From GCA-2709075 sp038146865 (GTDB lineage: Bacteria > Pseudomonadota > Alphaproteobacteria > MPNO01 > UBA2964): a DNA stretch of 64,000 nucleotides. Location of the stretch: the NCBI GenBank assembly GCA_038146865.1, contig JAYQSL010000007.1:744001-808000 (forward strand). The letters run 5' to 3'. The notes beneath the pieces were generated by a model. That model was given only the letters and a program-made list of their open reading frames with translations. It did no database searches and was not told the DNA's origin. Of the stretch, positions 38,165 to 47,675 are shown piece by piece. A program made the position numbers and the translations under genes. Numbering within the stretch: the stretch's first letter is position 1; each line of letters begins with the position of its first letter.

Positions 38165-38995
38165 ATGATGAGAGATGGCATAACAGTTAAACAAATTTCT
38201 CCTCACGTTGGAGCAGAGATAGAGAATGTTGACCTCACGCGCACACTCACAAATCACGAAGTTGATCAAATTCATGACGCGATAATTGCGCATGGGGTGA
38301 TATTTTTTCGGGAGCAAAATATTACTCCAGCCGATCATGAGAGATTTATTAGATATTTTGGCGAGCCGCATGTCCATGTGGGGGGTAAAAATACCGCTTC
38401 ACAAGCAGTTCCTGGCTTTCCTGCTCTCAACAAACAGGCATTCAATAAAGACTCGCCGAGGGTCTCAGGGGAACGGTGGCATTCCGATCAGAGTTGTGCA
38501 GCCGTCCCGCCTATGTATAGCGTGCTATACCAAGAGGTTGTTCCCCCGCACGGCGGGGGTGATACCATGTTTCTCTCGGCGGCTAAGGCTTATGAAGAGC
38601 TAAGTCCAGGAATAAAGCGGTATCTGGAAGGAAAAACGGCTACCCATACGGCGTCGAATGCGTTTGACAAAAAGAACACGGATCCTGAATTAGTCGTTAC
38701 ACATCCATTGGTCGTTCGACATCCCGAGAATGATCGGGCGGTGTTATTTGTAAATCCAAATTTCACCTCGCATATCAATGACGTCCCAGAAGATGAGAGC
38801 AGATATATGCTGGAGTTTTTGTATCAACATATGCAACGTCCTCATTGGACCTTGCGTTTTCATTGGACGAAGCATTCGATAGCGATGTGGGATAACCGGG
38901 CGGTTCAACATCAAGCAATCTGGGATTATTGGCCCCATGAGCGGGTAGGGTACAGAATGTTTGTTGGTGGGATTGAGCGTCCGAAAGCGGCTTAA
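38165..38995 (+). CDS. TauD/TfdA-family dioxygenase
   Basis: A 276-residue Fe(II)/2-oxoglutarate dioxygenase of TauD length. ERWHSDQSC gives His106-x-Asp108, and SIAMWDNRAVQHQAIWDY gives the distal His, followed by RVGYRM with the 2-oxoglutarate Arg. HVGAEIENVDLT near the N-terminus is the usual TauD opening. It is closer to taurine and sulfonate dioxygenases than the longer paralogues. A GAGGAG site lies upstream, and two adjacent ATGs are possible starts. It precedes a reductase gene in the same orientation. Confidence 0.9.
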   Translation: MMRDGITVKQISPHVGAEIENVDLTRTLTNHEVDQIHDAIIAHGVIFFREQNITPADHERFIRYFGEPHVHVGGKNTASQAVPGFPALNKQAFNKDSPRVSGERWHSDQSCAAVPPMYSVLYQEVVPPHGGGDTMFLSAAKAYEELSPGIKRYLEGKTATHTASNAFDKKNTDPELVVTHPLVVRHPENDRAVLFVNPNFTSHINDVPEDESRYMLEFLYQHMQRPHWTLRFHWTKHSIAMWDNRAVQHQAIWDYWPHERVGYRMFVGGIERPKAA

Positions 38996-39167
38996 AGAGG
39001 AACAGAGTGTGGTGCTCTGAGACAGAAATACAAGCTGATGCCTGCATTGAGATATTTTGGCCGCGAGCCTGCAGTTTTTGTGAAAAGTCTTGGTGTGTAA
39101 ATCATCAATTAACAAGAGGTTGAGAAAGCCTTTAAATTGTAAAACCTGTTTTTTTGGGAGGCTTTGA

Positions 39168-40106
39168 ATGCGAGCAGTAGGTTTTATGGAGTTTGGAGGG
39201 CCAGAGGTCCTTCAAGTGATAGATGTCCCGGAAGTTCATCCGGGGCAGGGTGAGATCCGCATCAAGAACCATGCGGCTACCGTCAATCCCACCGATCTAT
39301 TGGCAAGAAATGGGTCCAGGGCCGAAACAATGAGAACTGATCCGCCGCCATATATACCCGGAATGGAAATTGCCGGGATCGTGGACGAAATTGGAGAGGG
39401 CACAGACTCAGAATTCTCAATTGGAGATAAAGTGCTGGGCATTGTTGTCACTAAGGGATCTCACGGAGGGTACAGAGAACAAATCGTCCTAAATACCAAT
39501 TCGGTTGTTAGGATGCCCGAGGGTAAAACATTTGCCGAAGCATGCACCTTGCCCATGAATGCTCTTACGGCGCGTCAGGTGATTGATCGTTTAGATCTGA
39601 AGCCAGGCGAAGTCATCTGTGTAACCGGTGCGGCGGGTGCCTTTGGCGGTTACGTCATCCAGCTCGCGAAGTCCGATGGCTTGACCGTGGTTGCTGATGC
39701 TTCCGATAAAGACGTTGAGTTAGTAAAAAACTTGGGAGCAGATATCGTAGTTGGTCGCGGGCCCGAGTTTTCCGAGCATGTCAGGAAGTATTTCAGGGAT
39801 GGCGTTGATGGCTTAGCTGACGGTGCTGTTTTAAGGGACGGGGCAGTGCCGGCGTTAAAGGATGGGGGAGCGTTTAGCTCTGTCCGTGGATGGCAAGGTA
39901 ATGGTGATCGGAATATTCGCTTTGAGATAACCTCGGTTAGATCATACGCATTTGAGAAATCCAAACTTGAGAAACTTAGGGATCAGGTTGAAGAGGGTGT
40001 TCTAACTCTCCGGCTGGCTGAAGTTTTTTCTCCTGAGAATGCTTCGGAGGCTCATCGACGTCTGGAAAACGGCGGAATACGGGGTCGTTTGGTTATTCAA
40101 TTCTAA
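39168..40106 (+). CDS. Quinone oxidoreductase-like MDR alcohol dehydrogenase
   Basis: A 312-residue medium-chain reductase without zinc ligands. The GroES-like domain is at about residues 1-130 (NHAATVNPTDLLARNG, PYIPGMEIAGIVDEIG) and the Rossmann domain is marked by VICVTGAAGAFGGYVIQLAK. These enzymes reduce enones or quinones with NADPH. A GGGAGG site precedes the ATG. It lies 172 bases downstream of the TauD-like gene; co-transcription is possible. Confidence 0.9.
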   Translation: MRAVGFMEFGGPEVLQVIDVPEVHPGQGEIRIKNHAATVNPTDLLARNGSRAETMRTDPPPYIPGMEIAGIVDEIGEGTDSEFSIGDKVLGIVVTKGSHGGYREQIVLNTNSVVRMPEGKTFAEACTLPMNALTARQVIDRLDLKPGEVICVTGAAGAFGGYVIQLAKSDGLTVVADASDKDVELVKNLGADIVVGRGPEFSEHVRKYFRDGVDGLADGAVLRDGAVPALKDGGAFSSVRGWQGNGDRNIRFEITSVRSYAFEKSKLEKLRDQVEEGVLTLRLAEVFSPENASEAHRRLENGGIRGRLVIQF

Positions 40107-40109
40107 TTT

Positions 40110-41180
40110 TTAATCAAAAATACCAATTTTTTTGCCGATTGTAACCGCGAGTTCGTGGTCTTTGATGATGCCTGCCATGGCATCTGGTTCGAGACGACCG
40201 AAACCGCAATAAGCCGAAAGACCAAAATTGGGCAAATATTTTTGCGCAACTTTTAATCTCGCTTCGAGAGTTGCATTGTTGTGAATGGCACCAAGGAAGA
40301 CCCGCGTTTCCCGATAATTTAAATCTGCAAGTGGTGCAAAGAAACTATCCTCCTCGACATCCAAGGTCGGTATATTGACCCAATCAAGGCGACGTCCAGC
40401 TGCATGTATTGCGGCATTTGCAAATGCGACGGTGGGAGCAAGTGTGGCGGGAGCAAATCTTGGCCATCCGCCAAAGGTTCCAAAACACAGATGCAAACCT
40501 AGAGAGACTGTCTCAGGAATTATAGAAGAAAGTCGTTTGATCTGTCCTGTGTTACGTTCAATTGCACCTTCTTTAGGTTCACCTGGAATGCCCCCGTTTA
40601 CGTCGGTAATCTCATGAGAACAATCAAACTGGATGGCTAGATCCTGATTTGGGATATTAGAGATAATATTCTGCATTTCTGCTTTGAGTGCTTCCTCGTA
40701 TCCCGGGCGTACTCGTTCCAAATCACCTTCAACGGTGAAAGTCGATTTTCTTATAACGCTATTTACGAGTGGTATAGATACTTGAAACCGAACCTCAGGG
40801 GGGAGTAGTCCCTGATCTCTCAGGGTTTTGAATACAAAATAAGAATTTATTGCATCAAAGGCGAAGCCCAATCTTGTTCCAGGGTCCCCAAATCGGACCT
40901 GTTCAACTCCGTCCCGTACTTTGAATGTCCACATGTCTGAGCGGTTACGCGGGGTAATGCGTTCAACGTCGCCATCTCTTGTCGGTCGTTTGAGGACTTC
41001 TATGTCAGGGTGGTTATTGAAAACCTGGAAAGAAAGTCGGACGACCCACCATCGTCTCGCGCCAATCTCTCCGTCCGGCATTGAATAGAGGTACTTCCCC
41101 AGCGGGGGGCCGAAGGTTGTGATTACCTTTTCAGCGGTCGGGAGGGGGATGCTGCCGACGAGCAAAAGTTCTTTATTCAT
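40110..41180 (-). CDS. MetE/UROD-superfamily protein of unknown function
   Basis: A 356-residue TIM-barrel protein that resembles the C-terminal half of cobalamin-independent methionine synthase or uroporphyrinogen decarboxylase. Features include LLVGSIPLPTAEKVI at the start, QFDCSHEIT in the middle, LGLHLCFGTFGGWPRF with a possible metal-binding His/Cys pair, and LSAYCGFGRLEPDAMAG near the end. The His-x-Cys and the terminal Cys fit a zinc site as in MetE. A methyltransferase role is inference. It is 16 bases downstream of a TauE-type permease on the same strand. Confidence 0.72.
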   Translation of the reverse strand: MNKELLLVGSIPLPTAEKVITTFGPPLGKYLYSMPDGEIGARRWWVVRLSFQVFNNHPDIEVLKRPTRDGDVERITPRNRSDMWTFKVRDGVEQVRFGDPGTRLGFAFDAINSYFVFKTLRDQGLLPPEVRFQVSIPLVNSVIRKSTFTVEGDLERVRPGYEEALKAEMQNIISNIPNQDLAIQFDCSHEITDVNGGIPGEPKEGAIERNTGQIKRLSSIIPETVSLGLHLCFGTFGGWPRFAPATLAPTVAFANAAIHAAGRRLDWVNIPTLDVEEDSFFAPLADLNYRETRVFLGAIHNNATLEARLKVAQKYLPNFGLSAYCGFGRLEPDAMAGIIKDHELAVTIGKKIGIFD

Positions 41181-41195
41181 TTTCTTCCTTTGACA

Positions 41196-41972
41196 CTAAA
41201 AGATTGGCCAACCAAGTGCTTTCGCAATTAATCTTATCGATAAAATTGTTAGAATAGTCTGAAATAAAATACGAAAATACCTTTCCTCTATTTTGTCTAA
41301 AACAAGCCCTCCTAAAAATACGCCCACCCAAGACGTTGCAATCATAGAGATAATCAATGGCGCGTATGTACCAAATTCCACCCCTAGAACGCCGAATACG
41401 ATCAATTTCGTAATATGGACAATTGACATAAGTCCGCCAAGGGTAGCGATGTGATTTCGTCTATCGGTTGCGGCTGCAGCTGTAAAAGCGGCAAGAAGAG
41501 AGCCTGTAGCGCTTATAAAAACTCCGAGGAACGTGGTTATGAAACCAACAAAAACAAAGCGTCCTTTTTCAGGTCCGAATCGAGCAATAGTCGGTATCCA
41601 GACCAGTATTAGCATGCCGATACCAAGTATTAACGAAATTGTCGTTTCTGAGAGCGTGATAAAAATTCTTCCCCCTAGGATGCCACCAAATGCGGTTCCA
41701 ACACAGAAAGGAAGTAATGTTCCTCGGATGAAGTATTGCCATCTCGAGATCAGCATTGATGAGCTTGCACCAAGTTGGACAAGGGTATGCAGAGGAATAA
41801 GAAGTGAAGGCGGAAAAATGAAAGCCATTATGGCGATTAAGATCAATCCGCCAGCTGTTCCTGCTACAGCACCGACAAATGCCGTGACCATTGAGGCTAT
41901 CGAGAGCCCTGAGAACAACCAAAAATTTATCCCCGGCATACCGAGGAAAGGTTCCTTTATGGTTTCAAGCAT
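41196..41972 (-). CDS. TauE/SafE-family membrane permease
   Basis: A 258-residue integral membrane protein with about eight TM helices. AFVGAVAGTAGGLILIAIM near the N-terminus and the later GVFISATGSLLAAFTAAA loop are family marks of TauE/SafE (sulfite/organosulfonate exporters). Its position beside the MetE-like gene and near a TauD-like dioxygenase (38165-38995) is consistent with organosulfur catabolism, but that is inference. No binding protein accompanies it. Confidence 0.85.
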   Translation of the reverse strand: MLETIKEPFLGMPGINFWLFSGLSIASMVTAFVGAVAGTAGGLILIAIMAFIFPPSLLIPLHTLVQLGASSSMLISRWQYFIRGTLLPFCVGTAFGGILGGRIFITLSETTISLILGIGMLILVWIPTIARFGPEKGRFVFVGFITTFLGVFISATGSLLAAFTAAAATDRRNHIATLGGLMSIVHITKLIVFGVLGVEFGTYAPLIISMIATSWVGVFLGGLVLDKIEERYFRILFQTILTILSIRLIAKALGWPIF

Positions 41973-42144
41973 TGTTCCACGCTAACTGGCTGTAGAGTCG
42001 AAGAAATTATCAAAAGTAAATATGTTCGATGGAGAAGAGATCGTAACTATTAAATCCGAAGTTTGCACTGGACCTTGGCTTTGTTTTGCCTATCATGATG
42101 CCAAAATCGTGGCAATTATGAAAAAAATTTAGGGGGAGTTTGTT

Positions 42145-43386
42145 ATGAAATTTAGAGGTTACTCAGGCTTGCTGGCAACGTTTGCATCAGCGATGTTGTT
42201 CTCGACCGTGTCAACATCAGTGACGATGGCCAACGGGTTTTATAAAGGTAAAACCATAAAAATGATTGTCCGCTCTGCTCCAGGGGGCGGTTATGATTTT
42301 TATGCTAGAATTATCGCGAGGCATTTATCAAAACATTTAGCTGGCAACCCCAAGGTTATTGTCATGAACATGCCGGGTGCGGGTGGCGTAGTGGCGGCTA
42401 ACTATATGATGAGCCGCGCCAAGCAGGATGGGACTGAAATCGCGGCCCTGTCGCGTGAGGCGCAGATTGCGCAGCGATCTGGTGATGTGGGCGTCAAATA
42501 TGATTTGACTAAATTGAACCCATTAGGAAGCGCTGCTTCTGCGACTTTCCTTGTTGCCATAGCTAAGGATCATCCGGTCAAAACTTACAAGCAACTCAAG
42601 GAGAGTAAAACCACGGTATTGTTTTCTGCTTCGGGTCCTGGGGCAGGCTCTTACACCTATGCCGCTCTGCTGAGGCAGGATGGTTTTCCTGTAAAAATTA
42701 TTTCTGGGTTTCAGGGAGGCGCGTCCAGATTTCTTGCGATTGAAAGAGGGAATGTTCATGCAACCGCAAATTCCTACGAGAGTACCTCTAAAGCGATAAA
42801 AGAACTGGGGTTGGTTCCAGTGCTATGGACTGGTGCCAAAAGAAAAGAACTCGCGGGTGTTCCTCACATTAGTGAACAACTGTCATCCAAAGGGAAGCAA
42901 TTCGCAGCCCTTATGGGCGCGCCATTGGCGGCAGGAAGACCTTTCTACACCACGCCAAATGTGCCTGCAGATCGGTTGAAGTCATTAAGAGCAGCCTTCA
43001 AAGCGACTATTGAGGACCCTGCGTTGCAATCTGAAGCAAAACGGGCAAAAAGAAACGTTCAATGGACGTCCGCTGAAGAAGTTGACCGTGTCAACAGAGA
43101 GGTTTTGGGTGCTTCCGATGAAGTTATCGCGATGTATAAAGCTTCGCAGAAGAAGCCAAAAATTGACTATAAAAAGCTTCCCAGCGTTTCTGGCGCAATC
43201 ACCGAGGTAAAGAAAAAGGGAAAACAAATTTTTATAGCTGGAAAGAAATTTAAAATTTCTGGAAAACGGACCAAGATCCGCGTCGCAGGGAAAAAAGCAA
43301 AGCGCAAAGCCCTTAAAGCAGGCCTTGAATGCAAGGTCATGTATCAGAAGGGCAAAAAAGAAGCGGCAATGGTCGATTGTAAATAA
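42145..43386 (+). CDS. TctC-type solute-binding protein with basic C-terminal extension
   Basis: A 413-residue TTT/Bug-family binding protein. The signal peptide is followed by the opening GKTIKMIVRSAPGGGYDFYAR (TctC signature), MPGAGGVVAANYMM, and the pocket-forming strand segments. Family members are about 320-330 residues, but here about 75 extra residues follow (from KKPKIDYKKLPSVSG), extremely rich in Lys and with a small beta-like repeat (GKQIFIAGKKFKIS) that resembles a small OB-type domain, with two cysteines (CKV...DCK). AGGGGGAG precedes the ATG. A terminator follows before tctA. Confidence 0.9.
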   Translation: MKFRGYSGLLATFASAMLFSTVSTSVTMANGFYKGKTIKMIVRSAPGGGYDFYARIIARHLSKHLAGNPKVIVMNMPGAGGVVAANYMMSRAKQDGTEIAALSREAQIAQRSGDVGVKYDLTKLNPLGSAASATFLVAIAKDHPVKTYKQLKESKTTVLFSASGPGAGSYTYAALLRQDGFPVKIISGFQGGASRFLAIERGNVHATANSYESTSKAIKELGLVPVLWTGAKRKELAGVPHISEQLSSKGKQFAALMGAPLAAGRPFYTTPNVPADRLKSLRAAFKATIEDPALQSEAKRAKRNVQWTSAEEVDRVNREVLGASDEVIAMYKASQKKPKIDYKKLPSVSGAITEVKKKGKQIFIAGKKFKISGKRTKIRVAGKKAKRKALKAGLECKVMYQKGKKEAAMVDCK

Positions 43387-43395
43387 TGGAAACAA

Positions 43396-43427
43396 AAAGG
43401 CGGATCTTAAATAGGTCCGCCTTTTTT
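43396..43427 (+). terminator. Terminator or attenuator between the TctC and TctA genes
   Basis: AAAGGCGGA (43396-43404) pairs with TCCGCCTTT (43416-43424), with an 11-base loop, followed by a T run (TTTTTTT across 43422-43428). It is a good intrinsic terminator. Since it lies between two genes of one transporter it probably reduces permease expression relative to the abundant binding protein. Confidence 0.85.
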
Positions 43428-43451
43428 TGACCGTAAAACAAAAGTTTATTC

Positions 43452-44948
43452 ATGATTGATGCGGCGATAGAGGGCCTTCTGGGGATTCTTCAGTGGAAGG
43501 CTTTTCTTCTGATGATGGTAGGGATCATTGTGAGCTCTACCCTGGTCGCGATGCCCGGAATAGGGAGTAAGACGGCGATTGCTTTGATGCTGCCTATAGC
43601 CTTCGTCTTAAATAAATTTGAGGCTATTTGTCTTATTATGAGCGTTTGGGCGGTAAGCAATACCGCAAATTCCATCACCTCTATTCTTTTTAGTGTCCCA
43701 GGCGGTGGCGGGTCTCAGGCAACGATTATGGATGGTTATCCTATGGCCAGGAAAGGTGAGGCAGCACGCGCGTTGGCGGCAGCTTTCACATCTTCAGCGA
43801 TCGGCGGAATAATAGGAGCCATAGCGCTATTCCTCGCTATTCCAGTTTTGCGCCCGCTTGTTTTAATTCTTGGACCCCCAGAATTTTTTATGCTGGTCAT
43901 GGTGGGTGTCGCGATGGTTGGGACGCTCAGCGGGAAGTCTCCGATCAAAGGAATAATTATTGGGGGGCTCGGTATTTTGGTCTCTTTGGTTGGTGTTCAC
44001 GTGTCCACGGGTCTTCATCGGTTTACCTTCGATCAGCTCTACCTCGTCGACGGATTAAAACTTATTCCTGTTACAATCGGTCTATTTGCTATTCCTGAGT
44101 TGATTTACATGGCGGTGAAAGGGACGGGTATCGCTGATGTTCCGCTTGGAGATCTAACCAAGGGGCGTCGGCAGGGAATAAAAGATGCATTTACGCATTG
44201 GTGGTTAGTTATAAGAAGCAGTTTAATCGGTATCTGGGTTGGCATTATCCCGGGACTTGGTTCCTCGGTAGCGGACTGGTTTGCTTATGGGAGTGCAAAG
44301 CAAACATGTCCAGGAGCTTCAGAGACTTTTGGAAAAGGCGATGTGCGCGGGGTTATCGCCGTTGATGCGGCGACTAACGCCAAGGAAGGGGGGTCGCTGA
44401 TACCCACATTGGCATTTGGAATCCCAGGCTCGAGTACATTGGCGTTGATCTTTGGCGGGTTGATCATTGTCGGTATTTCTCCTGGAAAAAATATGCTTAC
44501 CACTGATTTGAGCCTTACATTTTCGATGATCTGGCTTCTCATTATTGGAAGCATTATTACCTCGATCCTCTGCCTCGCTTTCACAAGGCAACTGGCTCTG
44601 GCGACAACGGTACGGCCCACAATTTTAATTCCTATTGTCCTAGGAATGGCTGTCATCGGCAGCTTTGCTGCCTCAAGCCGGTTTGAAGACGTGATTATTA
44701 TGGCAGTATTCGGGTTGATTGGATATTTTATGCGGTTTGCTGGATGGCCGCGTCCGCCATTCTTATTGGGATTAGTTTTGGGCCCAATTGCTGAGAGGTA
44801 TTTGTGGACTTCAATACAGCTTTACGGGGGCGAATTCCTCTTAAGGCCCGGCGTAATAACCATTTTTATCCTCTTGGTTTTAGTGATTTTTTATCCGGTT
44901 CTCATGAGGAAACTATCAATCGGTAGATCAAATGCTGTTTCTGGCTAA
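43452..44948 (+). CDS. TctA-type large permease of a tripartite tricarboxylate transporter
   Basis: A 498-residue protein with about 12 TM helices. TctA landmarks: VAMPGIGSKTAIALMLPIAF, SVPGGGGSQATIMDGYPMARKGEAARAL and IPGLGSSVADWFAYGSAKQ, then NAKEGGSLIPTLAFGIPGSSTLALI. It is the main membrane component of the TctCAB system. The first Gly-rich motif varies slightly from the canonical PGVG. The substrate might be a carboxylic acid, but is not determined. Confidence 0.95.
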   Translation: MIDAAIEGLLGILQWKAFLLMMVGIIVSSTLVAMPGIGSKTAIALMLPIAFVLNKFEAICLIMSVWAVSNTANSITSILFSVPGGGGSQATIMDGYPMARKGEAARALAAAFTSSAIGGIIGAIALFLAIPVLRPLVLILGPPEFFMLVMVGVAMVGTLSGKSPIKGIIIGGLGILVSLVGVHVSTGLHRFTFDQLYLVDGLKLIPVTIGLFAIPELIYMAVKGTGIADVPLGDLTKGRRQGIKDAFTHWWLVIRSSLIGIWVGIIPGLGSSVADWFAYGSAKQTCPGASETFGKGDVRGVIAVDAATNAKEGGSLIPTLAFGIPGSSTLALIFGGLIIVGISPGKNMLTTDLSLTFSMIWLLIIGSIITSILCLAFTRQLALATTVRPTILIPIVLGMAVIGSFAASSRFEDVIIMAVFGLIGYFMRFAGWPRPPFLLGLVLGPIAERYLWTSIQLYGGEFLLRPGVITIFILLVLVIFYPVLMRKLSIGRSNAVSG

Positions 44949-45399
44949 AATATTTATGTACTTGCTGACGGCGGCGGCGCTCAGCGTGATTTTTGTTTAC
45001 TCGCAGGATATGCCTTTGGCTGCCAGTATTTATCCTGAGATTGTAGCGATTATAGTTGGCGTTTTGTTGGTTATTGAGATAATTCGCTCTGTTCCCTCCG
45101 GTTCGGCAGCAGCTGATAGCTCAATGGGGGCGGACATAGATCTTGCTGAGGATGAAAAAACGCGTTCAGGGATGCGTAAGGCAGGCCTGGTGTTTGGATC
45201 TATATTTCTATTGCTGCTAGGTCTCTATTTATTTGGATTTTATATCACGATACCCTTGTTTATCCTTGGGTACATGCTGCTGGAGAAGGAGAGTATATTT
45301 CTCTCAGGAATTTTTGCTGCGGTCATTGGTTTTGTAAACTGGTACGTGTTCGGTGAACTTTTAAGTCTTCCTTTCCCCAGTGGTTTGCTAGTCGGCTGA
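44932..45399 (+). CDS. TctB-type small permease
   Basis: A 155-residue protein with four TM helices and no other motif. It overlaps TctA by 17 bases. It starts AKIFMYLLTAAALSVIFVYSQD and ends LLSLPFPSGLLVG, where the LPFPxG motif is characteristic of TctB. It is the small membrane subunit of the TTT transporter. Confidence 0.9.
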   Translation: MLFLAKIFMYLLTAAALSVIFVYSQDMPLAASIYPEIVAIIVGVLLVIEIIRSVPSGSAAADSSMGADIDLAEDEKTRSGMRKAGLVFGSIFLLLLGLYLFGFYITIPLFILGYMLLEKESIFLSGIFAAVIGFVNWYVFGELLSLPFPSGLLVG

Positions 45400-45407
45400 T
45401 ACGAAGA

Positions 45408-46643
45408 TTGAGTAATTTTGTCAGGAAGAAAGAGGAAAAATTGGATACGACACCGTTAAGCGAAGATGGCCAGGATATCTCAAAGAGATTTCTTGTTGAT
45501 CCATATGAAAACTGGGCAAGAGGGGAGGGTATCCCCATACATCTTGATTTCGGGCATAACCTATTGGCGCTTGAGACGGGTCGTTGGGATCGTTGGGAGG
45601 CTACTGGTTGTTTCGCCCATACCCATGGGCGTGGAGATTTCATGGCAAACTATGTCCTTGAAATAGAGCCGGGTAAGAAAACTGCTGAAATTAGGCATAT
45701 TTATGAGAGTTTTTTCTATATTCTTAAGGGAGTTGGATCAGCCACAGTGGAATATCCCAGTGGTGAAACTCGTACTTTTGAATTTGGACCCAAGGCGCTG
45801 TTTACAGTCCCTTTAAACTGTAAATATCGGATTTTTAACGGGTCCGGGCAAGAGCCCCTAAGGCTTTCCTGTACCAATGATGCCCCTCTTGTAATCAATT
45901 TATTTCATAATGAGAAATTTGTTTTCGAAAATGATTTTGATTTTCCCGAGCGACTGGGTGCAGATGGTCATTTTGAAGGAGAAGGTGAGCATTTGCGCGT
46001 TAATCGCGGGGACAATGTCGCTGAAGCAAATTTATGGGAAACAAACTTTGTAAATGATCTAACCAGTTTTAAATTGTATTCAATGGATGCGCGAGGAAAA
46101 GGCTCGCTAAATGTTTCATTCATTCTGGCTGATAGCACAATGCATGCGCATTCTTCAGAAATACCGGTCGGGAGGTACAAAAAGGCGCATCGGCATGCGG
46201 CAGGCACCCACGTACACGCGGTGAGTGGGGTTGGATATACCCTGCTTTGGTATGAGGGAGATGAGAAGTTTGTCGAAATTCCATGGGAGCATGGGTTTAT
46301 GTACACGCCTCCTTTTTGGATGTTTCACCAACATTTTAATACAGGCCCAAGCCCTGCGCGTTACCTGGCATGTAGTATGGGAAGTCGCAGATACCCCTTT
46401 ATTTCATTGAGACGAAAAAGTGCAGAGGGGAAAGGGGCCACCTCAATTCAAGAAGGGGGGCGACAGGTCGAATACGAAGATCAGGACGATAGAATACATC
46501 GTAAATGGTTGGAGGCGATTAAAGAGCGCGGCGTGAGCTCTAATATGGGCGACGTATTCAATGAACAAAAGATTTTAAGCATTCCCGAGAGCGAATTGAC
46601 TGGTAGGATCAAGACGCCACCGTCAATCGGCCCCGCCGTGTAG
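45408..46643 (+). CDS. Double-cupin protein, paralogue of 10375-11595
   Basis: A 411-residue bicupin with the same overall plan as the protein at 10375-11595. Cupin 1 has IRHIYESFFYILKGVGSATVEY and TVPLNCKYRIFNGS, and cupin 2 has KKAHRHAAGTHVHAVSGVGYTLLW and MFHQHFN. The His-rich motifs fit a mononuclear metal. The TTG at 45408 has a weak upstream signal, and a TTG at 45441 after AGAGGA is a good alternative. It is co-transcribed with the TTT transporter and probably acts on the imported compound. Confidence 0.8.
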   Translation: MSNFVRKKEEKLDTTPLSEDGQDISKRFLVDPYENWARGEGIPIHLDFGHNLLALETGRWDRWEATGCFAHTHGRGDFMANYVLEIEPGKKTAEIRHIYESFFYILKGVGSATVEYPSGETRTFEFGPKALFTVPLNCKYRIFNGSGQEPLRLSCTNDAPLVINLFHNEKFVFENDFDFPERLGADGHFEGEGEHLRVNRGDNVAEANLWETNFVNDLTSFKLYSMDARGKGSLNVSFILADSTMHAHSSEIPVGRYKKAHRHAAGTHVHAVSGVGYTLLWYEGDEKFVEIPWEHGFMYTPPFWMFHQHFNTGPSPARYLACSMGSRRYPFISLRRKSAEGKGATSIQEGGRQVEYEDQDDRIHRKWLEAIKERGVSSNMGDVFNEQKILSIPESELTGRIKTPPSIGPAV

Positions 46644-46687
46644 ATGTTTATTTAATTTTGATTAAGTTCCCAAACTTTGCGTAGCAA

Positions 46688-47035
46688 ATGATAAAATCAG
46701 ATCCCGAGCAAATAACCCGATCACCATTTTCGCCTTATGAGGAAGACGGAGGTGTCTTGTTTCATAAAACTGGTGGGATATTTAAGAAAATGGAATTCAA
46801 AAAAGGGGCTCTGGATGGACCATGGTTCCAATATCATCCCAATGGTCAAATTCAATATGAAGGTTTTTTCAAAAACGGAAAACCGGAAGGCCCTATAACC
46901 ATGTATTATGACAATGGTCAGATATTTCGGAAAGGTGAATACAAAAATGGCTTGAAAGAGGGGCCTTGGTCCATTTATGACAAAAAGGGCAATATGCTTG
47001 ATGAAGTACCTTTTAAGCGGGGAAAGGCTGTTTGA
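46688..47035 (+). CDS. MORN-like (YwqK-type) repeat protein
   Basis: A 115-residue protein built from about four tandem repeats of the type G-x-W-x-x-Y-x-x-N-G-x-I-x-x-E-G (GPWFQYHPNGQIQYEGFFKNG, GPITMYYDNGQIFRKGEYKNG). The pattern is that of MORN/YwqK repeats, which form a beta-sheet surface. No signal peptide is evident. Function unknown; such proteins may bind membranes or partners. It is a single gene between the bicupin and a minus-strand phosphatase. Confidence 0.8.
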   Translation: MIKSDPEQITRSPFSPYEEDGGVLFHKTGGIFKKMEFKKGALDGPWFQYHPNGQIQYEGFFKNGKPEGPITMYYDNGQIFRKGEYKNGLKEGPWSIYDKKGNMLDEVPFKRGKAV

Positions 47036-47078
47036 CTCCTTTTTATTTCCAACATTGAAATAAGCGAATTGCGGTATT

Positions 47079-47675
47079 TCAATTAATCTCGACCTTTATC
47101 TCTCCCACAGTCTCATATTTGTTGTTGTTAGTTCTCTTTACTATGACGATGCCACCTGACTCCGGATAGGTGCCAGTTAAAGCCCCAATATTTACATAAT
47201 GTGTGACTAAGATGAGAGGTCCGTCCTCTAGAGTCTGCCTATTAAGGAAATCATTAAGCGCTGTCATTTGCGGTTTTTCATTCTCTTCTCTTTCAAAAAA
47301 TGAATTAAGAGCCTGAAGATCAATCACCTTTCCTAGCCTCAGCATTGATGCCGTTTCTCGACAGCGGCACCACTGACTGGAGTATATTTTTGCCTTTTTA
47401 AAACCTTTACTCTTAAAAAGTCTGCCAATTTTTAATGCTTGTTTGCGACCTTCATCATCCAAGTTGCGCTGGGTGCTGCAGTCTCCAATAACAAATTCTG
47501 GAGGATCGCCGAAACCTGGTGCAAGGGCGTGCCTAATCATAACAAAGTGCCCTTTAGACCCTGCTGCTGCCCACAGTCTATCGTTTGCAGTGCTCACATT
47601 GGAGAGGCCGAGCATCAAAATGGTAGAGAATAAAATTACAACTATGTCTTGGCGAAAAGATCTTTTTGTTATCAA
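47079..47675 (-). CDS. Exported histidine phosphatase family protein
   Basis: A protein of about 198 residues with an N-terminal signal/anchor (DIVVILFSTILMLGLSNVSTA). The phosphatase motif is VMIRHALAPG with the catalytic RH, and RQALKIGRLFKSKGFKKAKIYSSQWCRCRETA matches the second conserved Arg segment (in parts: IYSSQWCRCRETA). A late His is in LILVTHYVNIGALTG. The best start is the TTG at 47675 with a GGAGG site 8 bases upstream; an ATG at 47690 and a longer frame to 47756 also exist. It probably acts in the periplasm. Confidence 0.85.
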   Translation of the reverse strand: MITKRSFRQDIVVILFSTILMLGLSNVSTANDRLWAAAGSKGHFVMIRHALAPGFGDPPEFVIGDCSTQRNLDDEGRKQALKIGRLFKSKGFKKAKIYSSQWCRCRETASMLRLGKVIDLQALNSFFEREENEKPQMTALNDFLNRQTLEDGPLILVTHYVNIGALTGTYPESGGIVIVKRTNNNKYETVGEIKVEIN

